Below are positions 44,320-52,178 of a DNA stretch of 64,000 nucleotides, in pieces. This DNA comes from Salinisphaera sp049568105 (GTDB lineage: Bacteria > Pseudomonadota > Gammaproteobacteria > Nevskiales > Salinisphaeraceae). Below the pieces are notes generated by a model. The model did no database searches. It saw nothing but the letters and a program-made list of their open reading frames with translations, and was not told the DNA's origin. The stretch lies in contig NZ_CP145335.1 in the NCBI RefSeq assembly GCF_049568105.1, positions 3,596,001 to 3,660,000 of the forward strand, in the 5' to 3' direction. The position numbers were made by a program, and so were the translations under genes. Each line of letters starts with the position of its first letter. Position 1 is the stretch's first letter.

Positions 44320-45105
44320 TCAGAGCCCAGCCCGGGCAGCCAGCTCGAGCAGGACGACGTGCGTGAGCAGCGCGACCCCGATCGCCCAGCCGAAACTGGC
44401 CAGGGTGCCGATAATCACGATCTCGCTGCCCTGCGGGCGCTGGGCATACTGGAATCGCAGGATCGACTTGGCCGCGATCACGAAACCAATAGCGTTGAAC
44501 TGGCCGAGCAGGACGAAAACGAACACCAGCGTCCGCTCCAGCCAACCGATCCAGGCCCCGGCCCGCGGCAGATCTGCCGGCGGCGGGTCTTCTGCCCCGG
44601 CTGCGCGCTGCCATAGATCGTGAAAGCCACCCATGAACAAGGCCATGACCAATTCACCAACCCGAGTCGCGATCCAGAACCCGGCCGCCAGCACATAGAC
44701 GACCAACAGCGCATCAATACCCGACGGCGCAAGGCATTTCGGCCAGAGCCCCGAGCTGAAGGCCGCAGGCCACGCAGCCGCCGCGATCAGGATGAAAACC
44801 AGATGCGCAATTTGGTCGCCCAAAAACACCTGTAGCGGGCGAAATGGGGCCTGGCGCATCCACACGGTCGACACCCCGAACACCTTGCCGGCATCGATCA
44901 GCCCGTGCGATAGCACCACCAGCGCCAAGGCTGCCCAACCGGCCCCGGAGGCCGGCGCCAGGGCGAGCAGCGCCGTAGCTGCGACGATCGCCCAGTGCAG
45001 CACGAATACCCGAGCCCGACGCTTGGCCTCGATCATGGCCCGGGTCTGACCGACGAAATCTGCCAAGACATGGGCCCATAGCAGCGCCAGGCCGGTTTCC
45101 AGCAT
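44320..45105 (-). CDS. DUF3307 membrane protein
   Basis: 261 residues from ATG 45105 behind GGAGGT. The N-terminus LALLWAHVLADFVGQTRAMIEAKRRARVFVLHWAIV and the next segments LSHGLIDAGKVF and FLGDQIAHLVFILIA carry the conserved His/Asp pattern of DUF3307. About seven helices are predicted. In many bacteria DUF3307 genes sit next to satD, as here; the pair's function is unknown. A 121-bp gap with an AT-rich inverted repeat separates it from satD, and the UdgX gene follows after 2 bp. Confidence 0.8.
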   Translation of the reverse strand: MLETGLALLWAHVLADFVGQTRAMIEAKRRARVFVLHWAIVAATALLALAPASGAGWAALALVVLSHGLIDAGKVFGVSTVWMRQAPFRPLQVFLGDQIAHLVFILIAAAAWPAAFSSGLWPKCLAPSGIDALLVVYVLAAGFWIATRVGELVMALFMGGFHDLWQRAAGAEDPPPADLPRAGAWIGWLERTLVFVFVLLGQFNAIGFVIAAKSILRFQYAQRPQGSEIVIIGTLASFGWAIGVALLTHVVLLELAARAGL

Positions 45106-45171
45106 CAGCCGACCTCCGCCAACGGCCGCCTGACGATCTGCCCGGGGCAAGCATGAGCATCAAGAGCTAGA

Positions 45172-45217
45172 ACAGCCGTATTCGGGTGTTTTAAAAAATA
45201 CAGTCGTTTACGGCTGT
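45172..45217 (-). promoter_or_regulatory. AT-rich inverted repeat before the DUF3307 gene
   Basis: ACAGCCGT (45172-45179) is inverted at 45210-45217 around an AT-rich centre with a run of six A. On the minus strand the centre reads CTGTATTTTTTAAAAC, which has one LexA half-site but not the second. It could be an internal promoter or an attenuating hairpin for the last two genes of the array. Confidence 0.35.
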
Positions 45218-45226
45218 CTTTCCCCC

Positions 45227-45862
45227 TCACGATGTCATGGCCTCTTCGAACGCCGCCGTCGCTTCAAGCAGGGCATGCCCCCCGGCCCTTGTGAAATGGG
45301 TCTGCACGGTCTGGGGCTGTACGCCGAGTTTCTCGGCCACTTCGGCCATTAGGGGCGCCTTCGGCCCGCCCAGGCGTCGAAAGATATCGGCCTGTCGGGC
45401 GGTCCAGTGGCGTGAGCGTTCATCGCACAGGCCAAATAGCCCGCGCAGCAGCGCCTGCTCGGCGGTCGAACCAATCTTGCCATCGATGTACCACAGCTGG
45501 TGCGGCTTCAATCGCTCGAGGCCGCGGCCCGAGCGCTCGAAGGCAGCGCCGGTCGAAGCCGCGAGCGTAGCGCCGAGTTCTGCCGCCCCCAAACCGGCGG
45601 CGATCCGGGTGTCACCGCGGTCACAGGCGGCGCGCACGCCAGCCCGGGCAAACAGTGCCGCCCGCAGCGTCCATTTCGGTTCGGCCAGCCATAACTGCCA
45701 GCCATCGCCGCGAAAACGCTCGTAGCGGACCGCCGTCGGCCAGCCGGCGATGATCCCGGCCGTGTCTTCGAGCGCCGCCATGACCGCATCGCGCTGCGCG
45801 GCGTGCAACGCCGTCGATTTGACGATATCGCCGGTCAGCACCGACACGGTTTCCGTGGCCAT
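45227..45862 (-). CDS. SatD-like protein
   Basis: 211 residues. ATG 45862 is preferred over 45868 because ACAGG lies at better distance. The N-terminal half resembles SatD (VSVLTGDIVKSTAL, RFRGDGWQLWLAEP, RAALFARAGVRAAC, DTRIAAGLGAAELG), which looks like a degenerate nucleotide-cyclase-type fold. The C-terminal ~60 residues (TARQADIFRRLGGPKAPLMAEVAEKLGVQPQTVQTHFTRAG, read in parts) look like a helix-turn-helix, so DNA binding is possible. It lies 33 bp after the radical SAM gene and before DUF3307. The biochemical role is unknown. Confidence 0.72.
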   Translation of the reverse strand: MATETVSVLTGDIVKSTALHAAQRDAVMAALEDTAGIIAGWPTAVRYERFRGDGWQLWLAEPKWTLRAALFARAGVRAACDRGDTRIAAGLGAAELGATLAASTGAAFERSGRGLERLKPHQLWYIDGKIGSTAEQALLRGLFGLCDERSRHWTARQADIFRRLGGPKAPLMAEVAEKLGVQPQTVQTHFTRAGGHALLEATAAFEEAMTS

Positions 45863-45895
45863 TGGCATCCTGTGTTCTACCCCACCTTGCTCAGC

Positions 45896-47173
45896 CTAGA
45901 ATGCAAAACTCTGCTGTGCGGCCGCGGGCGGCGCAAATCGCGCTCGCAGCGTCGTGCTGGCGGCCTCATTCGCCCCCGGATGATGATTGGCACAGACGAT
46001 GAACGGCATAGCTTTTTTCAGCCCGGCCTGCATCGCCACCAGATCTTCCAGGCGTACCTTCTGCCAGCGCCGGATCGCCAGAATCCGCTTGACCGACTTC
46101 ACCCCGAGCCCCGGCACGCGCAGCAGACGCTCGCGGTCGTCGCGGTTCAGATCGACCGGAAAATAAGCCCGGTTGCGCAGCGCCCAGCCCAGCTTGGGAT
46201 CAACATCCAGATCGAGCATGCCGGCTGCCGCCGCGTCATCATTGCCGGCGGTAATTTCATCGTGGCGATAACCATAAAAACGCAGCAGCCAATCAGACTG
46301 GTATAGCCGGTGCTCGCGGATCAGCGAGGTCCGCTGTGCCGGCAGCTTGGCCGACGCATCCGGAATCGGCGAAAACGCTGAAAAATAGACGCGCTTCAGT
46401 CGATAGGACGAATACAGATCGGCCGTGGTCGACAGGATCTCGGCATCGGTCGACGGCTCGGCACCGATGATCATCTGGGTCGACTGGCCGGCCGGGGCGA
46501 AACGCGGCACGGCCGCCGGCCGCGGCTTGGTGTTGGTGATGCGTTTGGCCGCCCGTCGAGCCTCGGCCTGTTCATCCTGGCGCGCCCGGATACGCGCCAT
46601 CGACAGCTTGATGGTGCGATGATCCTTTTCTGGGGCCAGGTCGTGCAGCGCGATCCGAGTCGGCAACTCCATATTGATCGACAGCCGATCGGCAAAGCGC
46701 CCGGCCTCGGCCAAGAGTTCGCCATCGGCATCCGGAATGGTCTTGAGATGGATATAGCCGCGAAAGTCGTGGTCGAGCCGCAGGCTGCGCGCGACCTCGA
46801 CCAACTCGGCCATGGTGTAGTCCGGGGTCTGGATCACGCCCGAGGACAGAAACAACCCCTCGATGTAGTTGCGCTTGTAGAAGTCCAGGGTCAGATCCAC
46901 GACCTCCTGGGTCGTGAACCGGGCGCGCTTGACGTTCGAGGAATTGCGATTGATGCAATAGCTGCACTCATAGATACAGAAATTGGTCAGCAGAATCTTG
47001 AGCAGCGAAATACAACGCCCGTCCGGCGCATAGGCATGACAGATTCCCGAGCCTTCGGACGAGCCGACCCCACGTCCGCCGACCGACGAGCGCGAACGGG
47101 TGCCGCTGGAGGCACAGGAGGCATCGTATTTGGCGGCGTCGGCCAGAATGGCCAGCTTGTCGAGCGTCTTCAT
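45896..47173 (-). CDS. Radical SAM protein of the TIGR03916 DNA modification/repair type
   Basis: 425 residues. The family's N-terminus (KLAILADAAKYDASCASSG) leads to the radical SAM cysteines C66-x3-C70-x2-C73 (CIYECSYC). HLKTIPDADGELLAEAGRFADRLSINMELPT follows, and a C-terminal helix-hairpin-helix (LLRVPGLGVKSVKRILAIRR) is suited to DNA binding. In many genomes this gene is adjacent to TIGR03915/UdgX genes, a pairing seen here with two genes in between. It is proposed, not proven, to repair or modify DNA. No Shine-Dalgarno precedes the ATG; a perfect LexA box touches the start codon, so the mRNA may be leaderless and SOS-induced. Confidence 0.88.
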   Translation of the reverse strand: MKTLDKLAILADAAKYDASCASSGTRSRSSVGGRGVGSSEGSGICHAYAPDGRCISLLKILLTNFCIYECSYCINRNSSNVKRARFTTQEVVDLTLDFYKRNYIEGLFLSSGVIQTPDYTMAELVEVARSLRLDHDFRGYIHLKTIPDADGELLAEAGRFADRLSINMELPTRIALHDLAPEKDHRTIKLSMARIRARQDEQAEARRAAKRITNTKPRPAAVPRFAPAGQSTQMIIGAEPSTDAEILSTTADLYSSYRLKRVYFSAFSPIPDASAKLPAQRTSLIREHRLYQSDWLLRFYGYRHDEITAGNDDAAAAGMLDLDVDPKLGWALRNRAYFPVDLNRDDRERLLRVPGLGVKSVKRILAIRRWQKVRLEDLVAMQAGLKKAMPFIVCANHHPGANEAASTTLRARFAPPAAAQQSFAF

Positions 47174-47192
47174 ACTGTCTATTTATACAGTA
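47173..47192 (-). promoter_or_regulatory. LexA/SOS box at the start codon of the radical SAM gene
   Basis: On the minus strand TACTGTATAAATAGACAGTA contains CTGT-N8-ACAG (47175-47190) with matching outer TA/TA, very close to the E. coli consensus. Its last A is the first base of the ATG. A TATAAA inside the box can act as -10, which would place the transcript start at or next to the ATG. LexA bound here would block initiation directly. Confidence 0.85.
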
Positions 47193-47337
47193 ATCGCTAT
47201 TTTGGATGCAGCCGCCCGACCGTCGACTTGCGGGGTAGCGCTCAGCGAGCGAACAATAGACCCAAGGCGTTGGCGATGCCTGCAGGCCTATCCGGGGCGC
47301 CCGGGCCGGCAACCGGCCCTGCCCGCATCGCTAGAAC

Positions 47338-48276
47338 GTGCCGCGCATCGAGACTGCCGTGACCCAGCCCGCCACCGAGACGACGATACCGGCCGCCGAG
47401 GCCGCCTTCTCCCTCGATCGTATCGTCGCGGTCACACTGCAGACCGCAACTCAGACCTGGACCGATTTCATCGCCCGCCTGCCGATGCTTGCCCTCGCGC
47501 TGGGAATTATTCTGGCAACCTGGCTGTTGGCCTGGACCAGTCTGCGCGTGGCCCGCCGGATCGCCGGACGCCGGGCCCGGCCGTCGCTGCTGCGGGTCAT
47601 CGAACGCCTGATCAAGCTTGCGATTTGGGCCACCGGGCTGCTGCTGGCACTGATCGTGGTCTTTCCCGGCGTCTCGCCGGCCAAGGCACTAGGCGGACTC
47701 GGCCTGTTGTCGGTCGCCGTGGGCCTGGCGTTTCGCGATACCTTCGAGAACTTTTTCGCCGGCATGCTGATGCTCTGGAAGTATCCGTTCGAAGCCGGCG
47801 ACTTCATCGAATGCGGCGATCTACTCGGCCGGGTCGAACGGGTGCATATCCGCATGACCACCCTGCGCGAAGTCAGCGGCGAACTACTGCTGGTGCCCAA
47901 CAGCCGCTTGTTCAAAAACCCGGTTCGGGTGCTCACCGATCAGCCCGAGCGCCGGGTATCGATTCTGACCGGCGTGGCCTATTCGGTCGATCTGGCCGCA
48001 GCGCTTGAGATCGTCGAGCAGGCCGTAGGCGGCTGTGAACACGTCATGCGCGAGCGGCCGCCGCAGATTCTGGCCCATGGCTTTGGCAACAGCGGCATGG
48101 AGATCGAAGTGACCTGGTGGTGCGGCTCGACACCGCTGGCGGTACGCCAGTCGCGCAGCGAAGTGGTGGTCGCGGTCAAGGCGGCCCTGGATGCCGCCGG
48201 CATGGAGATTCCCTTCCCTTATCGTACCTTGACCTTCGCCGAGCCACTGACCGTGGCCCACGACGACGACGCTTGA
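47338..48276 (+). CDS. MscS-family small mechanosensitive channel
   Basis: 312 residues from GTG 47338. Three helices (~42-62, ~82-108, ~112-130) end in the pore-lining TM3 with its Gly/Ala pattern (LGGLGLLSVAVGLAFRDTFENFFAGMLML). The beta domain (YPFEAGDFIECGDLLGRVERVHIRMTTLREVSGELLLVPNSRLF) and the alpha/beta C-terminal domain follow. MscS channels release solutes on hypo-osmotic shock, matching the salt-tolerant picture given by nhaD. It is divergent from the SOS array, with 164 bp between starts; ArfB follows 9 bp later. Confidence 0.9.
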   Translation: MPRIETAVTQPATETTIPAAEAAFSLDRIVAVTLQTATQTWTDFIARLPMLALALGIILATWLLAWTSLRVARRIAGRRARPSLLRVIERLIKLAIWATGLLLALIVVFPGVSPAKALGGLGLLSVAVGLAFRDTFENFFAGMLMLWKYPFEAGDFIECGDLLGRVERVHIRMTTLREVSGELLLVPNSRLFKNPVRVLTDQPERRVSILTGVAYSVDLAAALEIVEQAVGGCEHVMRERPPQILAHGFGNSGMEIEVTWWCGSTPLAVRQSRSEVVVAVKAALDAAGMEIPFPYRTLTFAEPLTVAHDDDA

Positions 48277-48285
48277 GGAACGGCC

Positions 48286-48708
48286 ATGCTCGAAATCTCA
48301 AATACGGTGACCGTGCCCGACAGCGAGATCGAATGGCAGGCCATACGCGCTCAGGGCGCCGGTGGCCAGCATGTGAACAAGACCGCCACCGCCGTGCAGC
48401 TACGCTTCGATATCCGAGCCTCGGCGGCGTTGCCCGATATCTATAAGGAACGACTGCTGGCTCGAGCCGATCAGCGCATCACGAGCGATGGCGTGATCGT
48501 GATCAAGGCCCAAGATTCGCGCAGCCAACAGCGTAACCGTGAACAGGCTCTGGCCCGGTTGAAAACGATCCTGCAGAGCGCCGGTCAGACCCCAAAAAAA
48601 CGCAAGCCCACGCGGCCCAGCCGAACCGCCCGGCGCAAACGGACCGACGAGAAAAAACGACGCGGCCGATTAAAAGCCATGCGCGGCCGCGGTCGCCCCG
48701 GCGACTAA
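48286..48708 (+). CDS. arfB: Alternative ribosome-rescue factor ArfB (YaeJ)
   Basis: 140 residues. The GGQ motif that hydrolyses peptidyl-tRNA is in AIRAQGAGGQHVNKTATAVQLRFDI, and the basic C-terminal tail (KKRKPTRPSRTARRKRTDEKKRRGRLKAMRGRGRP, read in parts) enters the empty mRNA channel of stalled ribosomes, as known for E. coli ArfB. The length matches the family exactly. Initiation follows GAGGAACGGCC, 9 bp after the mscS-like stop, so the two are likely one transcript. Confidence 0.93.
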   Translation: MLEISNTVTVPDSEIEWQAIRAQGAGGQHVNKTATAVQLRFDIRASAALPDIYKERLLARADQRITSDGVIVIKAQDSRSQQRNREQALARLKTILQSAGQTPKKRKPTRPSRTARRKRTDEKKRRGRLKAMRGRGRPGD

Positions 48709-48781
48709 CTCTGCGTCGCCCAATCGACCGCGGCCGGGTCGGCCCTGGCTTGTGTTCCGCACAGGCCTCGGCTAACGTTTT

Positions 48782-48795
48782 CGCATCATGATGCG
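48782..48795. promoter_or_regulatory. Perfect 14-bp palindrome overlapping the CopL-like start codon
   Basis: CGCATCATGATGCG is its own reverse complement and contains the candidate start ATG (48788). It could be an operator or an mRNA hairpin hiding the start. It does not resemble the CueR or CopR/CusR boxes I know. Confidence 0.4.
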
Positions 48796-49141
48796 TGCGA
48801 TCACGATAACGCTCCTACTGCTATATACGCTGGCGGCCCAGGCTGGCGTATCCGGCGCATCGTGTCTGCACATGGCAAACGCCGTTTCTTCGAACGGCGC
48901 AGCAGCCACCGGGCATAAGCCCACGACGCAGGCTGAACCACAGTCCGAGCCATCGTCTCGCCATCCCATGGCGCCCTGTCCAATGCTCGACAGTTGCTCG
49001 GTGAGCGCTCTGACCAACAGCCCTCGGCTATCGGATACCACCACGCCTCGACCGGCGTATCCGCTCTCGATGACAGTCGCCTCACCGCTGCTGGGTTTCG
49101 TCTCGCCGCCCTTCCGTCCGCCTTCTTTCGCCTCTAGCTGA
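48788..49141 (+). CDS. CopL-like small secreted protein before copAB
   Basis: 117 residues. A signal sequence (ITITLLLLYTLAAQAGVSG) is followed by a short mature part with three Cys and scattered Met and His (SCLHMANA, RHPMAPCPMLDSCS), then a Pro/Ser-rich end. Small Cys-, His- and Met-containing proteins lie upstream of copAB in Xanthomonas (CopL), where they are needed for copper-induced expression; context and composition suggest an analogue here. Sequence alone does not prove homology. A 330-bp gap separates it from copA. Confidence 0.55.
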   Translation: MMRAITITLLLLYTLAAQAGVSGASCLHMANAVSSNGAAATGHKPTTQAEPQSEPSSRHPMAPCPMLDSCSVSALTNSPRLSDTTTPRPAYPLSMTVASPLLGFVSPPFRPPSFASS

Positions 49142-49471
49142 TCTGGCCATCGCGCGTTGCCCTTAGGGCCGCGTGATTCGTTCAATCTAGGCGATGTCGC
49201 CGCTATGCCGAGCGAATCGGAGCAATCACCGATTCCGCGTGGTCGTCCGCCATAGACGGCTCCGCTAGGCAGGCTGACTCGCCAGGCGAAAGAGATACGC
49301 CATGTCCCTATGCTTTGTCCTGCGCCGAAGGCCGCGGCTTCCCGGGCGTCTGCCATCAAACTTTGCGCGAAGACGGTTCGCGCCCGCATACCCGCTGTTT
49401 AATCCGCATCGAGGCGCCTGTGTAACGGCACGGCCACCGTCGAACCGGCCTACCGACCGCGGGGGCTGCCG
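49142..49471. other. Gap between CopL-like gene and copA, nothing recognised
   Basis: 330 bp with no gene I can support. It may hold the copA promoter, but I find no copper box. Confidence 0.4.
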
Positions 49472-51340
49472 ATGACCTCAAAACATCACGATCCAGCGCG
49501 GCGCAGGCTGTTACAGGCGCTTGGCGCGGCCGGTTTGTTAACGGGCACCCAGGGCCTGTGGCCAGCCTATGCACGCAGCGAACGAGGCGCTGCCGGGCTC
49601 AACGAGGCCGCGACCCGTATCGCAGGCGGGCCGCCACGGGATCAGAGCCTAGATATTCATGTGCGTCGCGAATGGATCGATATCGCCGGCGGCCGGGCCG
49701 CCGCGATCACGCTCAATCATTCGACGCCGGGACCGTTGATCGAGCTCTGGGAAGGTCATGACGCTCGGCTTCGGGTGCACAACCATTTGGACGAGCCGAC
49801 TTCCCTGCACTGGCACGGATTGCTGCTGCCGTTTCAGATGGACGGCGTGCCTGGCGTGGCCTTTCCCGGGATCGCGCCGGGTCAGAGCTTCGAAGCCCGT
49901 TTTCCCGTACGACAAGCCGGTACTTATTGGTACCACAGCCATAGCGGTTTACAGGAACAGATCGGCCAGACCGGGCCGATCGTGATCCATCCGGCCGAAC
50001 CGGAAGGCATCAGCGCCGAGCGCGAATACGTGCTGATGCTCAACGACTGGACTTTCGAGGACCCGTATCGCCTGCTCGAAACACTCAAACAGCAGAGCGA
50101 CTACTACAATTTCTCACAGCGCACGCTCGGCGATCTGGCCGACGACATCGCCGACAGTGGCTTGAGCGCCACGCTGCGCGATCGCCTGGATTGGGGCCGG
50201 ATGCGCATGAGTCCGCGCGATATCGCCGATGTTACCGGCCATACCTATCACTATCTGGTCAACGGCATGCATCCGGCGGCCAACTGGACCGGTCTGTTCG
50301 AACCGGGCCAACGCATCCGCCTACGGGTGATCAATGCCTCGGCGATGACCTATTTCAATGTCCGTATTCCAGGGCTGGCAATGACCGTCGTGGCGGCCGA
50401 TGGCAAGCGGGTCGAAGCGGTCGAAACCGACGAATTCCAGATCGCGGTCTCCGAAACCTACGATGTGATCGTCGAACCCCAGGCCGAACGCGCCTACACC
50501 GTGATGGCCGAAGCCATGGACCGGAGCGGCTATGCCCGAGGCACACTGGCGCCGCGCCCCGGGATGAGCGCAGAAGTCCCGCCGCTGCGCGCCCAGCCGC
50601 AGCGCACCATGGTCGATATGGGCATGGCCATGTCCGGCATGGCTGGCAATGGCGATCACGCGATGGACAGCGATGTCATGCCATCGATGGCATCGCATGA
50701 ATCCGGCCACACCGCGATGACCCAAAAACCGCATTCGATGTCCGGCATGACCTCGTCCACGGGCACCGGTGCGGTCATGGAACAGGCCGGGCCGGTCATC
50801 GCTCGCCACGGCCCGGACCACCACGGGATCGGCAATCTCACGGTGGCCGAGGTCGAACGCGACCGTCTGGGCGAACGAGGCACCGGGCTGGAGGGCGCCG
50901 ACCACCGGGTACTGACCTATAGCCAGCTCCGCAACGTGTTGCCGATGCAGGATCGACGCGCCCCGGCGAAAACCATAGAGATCCATCTCACCGGCAATAT
51001 GGAACGCTATATGTGGTCGTTCGATGGGGTGAGTTATTCCGATTCGACGCCGATCGAATTCCCCTACGGCGAGCGCATCCGGCTGATCCTGGTCAACGAC
51101 ACCATGATGGAGCATCCGATCCATCTGCATGGAATGTTCATGGAGCTGGAAAACGGACACAACGACCGCCTGCCTTTCAAGCACACGCTTAGCGTCCTGC
51201 CGGCATCCCGGGTCTCGCTGTTAATCACGGCCGACGAGCCCGGACGATGGGCCTTTCATTGCCATCTGCTCTACCACATGGAAATGGGCATGTTCCGGGT
51301 CGTCCGAGTCAGCGATCGGACGGAGGCGGACAATGCTTAA
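49472..51340 (+). CDS. copA: Copper-resistance multicopper oxidase CopA
   Basis: 622 residues. A twin-arginine signal (ARRRLLQALGAAGLLTGTQGLWPAYA) exports the folded enzyme to the periplasm. The copper ligands are complete: LHWHGLLLP, YWYHSHSGLQ, HPIHLHGMFME, and the T1-T3 stretch FHCHLLYHMEMGMFR. Between domains 2 and 3 lies a Met/His-rich stretch (VDMGMAMSGMAGNGDHAMDS, then ESGHTAMTQKPHSMSGM) typical of CopA/PcoA, which binds extra Cu(I). It oxidises Cu(I) and sequesters copper. The stop overlaps the copB start by 8 bp, so the pair is coupled. Confidence 0.95.
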   Translation: MTSKHHDPARRRLLQALGAAGLLTGTQGLWPAYARSERGAAGLNEAATRIAGGPPRDQSLDIHVRREWIDIAGGRAAAITLNHSTPGPLIELWEGHDARLRVHNHLDEPTSLHWHGLLLPFQMDGVPGVAFPGIAPGQSFEARFPVRQAGTYWYHSHSGLQEQIGQTGPIVIHPAEPEGISAEREYVLMLNDWTFEDPYRLLETLKQQSDYYNFSQRTLGDLADDIADSGLSATLRDRLDWGRMRMSPRDIADVTGHTYHYLVNGMHPAANWTGLFEPGQRIRLRVINASAMTYFNVRIPGLAMTVVAADGKRVEAVETDEFQIAVSETYDVIVEPQAERAYTVMAEAMDRSGYARGTLAPRPGMSAEVPPLRAQPQRTMVDMGMAMSGMAGNGDHAMDSDVMPSMASHESGHTAMTQKPHSMSGMTSSTGTGAVMEQAGPVIARHGPDHHGIGNLTVAEVERDRLGERGTGLEGADHRVLTYSQLRNVLPMQDRRAPAKTIEIHLTGNMERYMWSFDGVSYSDSTPIEFPYGERIRLILVNDTMMEHPIHLHGMFMELENGHNDRLPFKHTLSVLPASRVSLLITADEPGRWAFHCHLLYHMEMGMFRVVRVSDRTEADNA

Positions 51341-52142
51341 GTGCACGCTATCGTTCGTGCTCGGCGTCGGCGTACTGGTCGGCACTTCCGGCATGGCCCT
51401 GGCCGAGCCTCTGGCCGGCACCGCGCCGCTGGACACGGTCGTCCCGCAAGGCCCAACCAATTCAGCCAGCGGCGCGCCGGCCGCCTGGTCGCAGCCGATC
51501 CACGACCAACGGATCAACCACTATGTTCTGATCGACCGTCTCGAATACGGGGTCTTGAGTGGGGCCGACAATTATCTCTGGGATGCCCAGGGCTGGGTTG
51601 GCGGCGACTATCACCGCTTCTGGTGGAAAACCGAAGGCGAAGGGCCGGCCGACGGTGGCTCGCTAGAAAGCAGCGAATTTCAGGCGCTTTACAGCCGTAC
51701 GATCTCGCCGTTCTGGAACGCCCAGATCGGCCTGCGCTACGACCTCAACCCGAACCCCGATCGCGGCTTTGCCGTTCTGGGTCTGGAAGGGCTACTCCCC
51801 TACTGGCTGGAAACCGATACTTCGATGTATGTCAGCGAAGACGGCGATGTCAGTTTTCGCGGCGAATTCGAGTACGACCTGCGGCTGACCCAGCGCCTGA
51901 TTCTACAGCCGCGCCTCGAGCTCAATCTGGCCGCCCAAAGCACGCCGAAATACGGTCTGGGCAGCGGTTTGAACAACACCGAAATGGGCCTGCGGCTGCG
52001 CTATGAGATCCGCCGTGAATTCGCCCCCTATATCGGCGTGCGCTGGGAGCAGCAATACGGCAAAACCCGCGACTTCAGCCGGGCCGAAGGCGAATCCTCG
52101 TCCTCGACGGCATTCGTGATCGGCATTCGAGCCTGGTTCTGA
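51333..52142 (+). CDS. copB: Copper-resistance outer-membrane protein CopB
   Basis: 269 residues. A signal sequence (LGVGVLVGTSGMALA) precedes a short linker, then a beta-barrel: INHYVLIDRLEYGVLSGADNYLWDAQGWVGGDYHRFWWKTEGEG, SEFQALYSRTISPFWNAQIGLRYD, LILQPRLELNLAAQ, LRLRYEIRREFAPYIGVRWE, ending in a terminal aromatic (RAWF). This is CopB/PcoB, thought to bind or release copper at the outer membrane. Unlike Pseudomonas CopB it lacks a long Met-rich N-terminal part. Confidence 0.93.
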   Translation: MLKCTLSFVLGVGVLVGTSGMALAEPLAGTAPLDTVVPQGPTNSASGAPAAWSQPIHDQRINHYVLIDRLEYGVLSGADNYLWDAQGWVGGDYHRFWWKTEGEGPADGGSLESSEFQALYSRTISPFWNAQIGLRYDLNPNPDRGFAVLGLEGLLPYWLETDTSMYVSEDGDVSFRGEFEYDLRLTQRLILQPRLELNLAAQSTPKYGLGSGLNNTEMGLRLRYEIRREFAPYIGVRWEQQYGKTRDFSRAEGESSSSTAFVIGIRAWF

Positions 52143-52178
52143 TCCGGCCCCACTTTCTAGCTAGAAGGACAATCTTAT

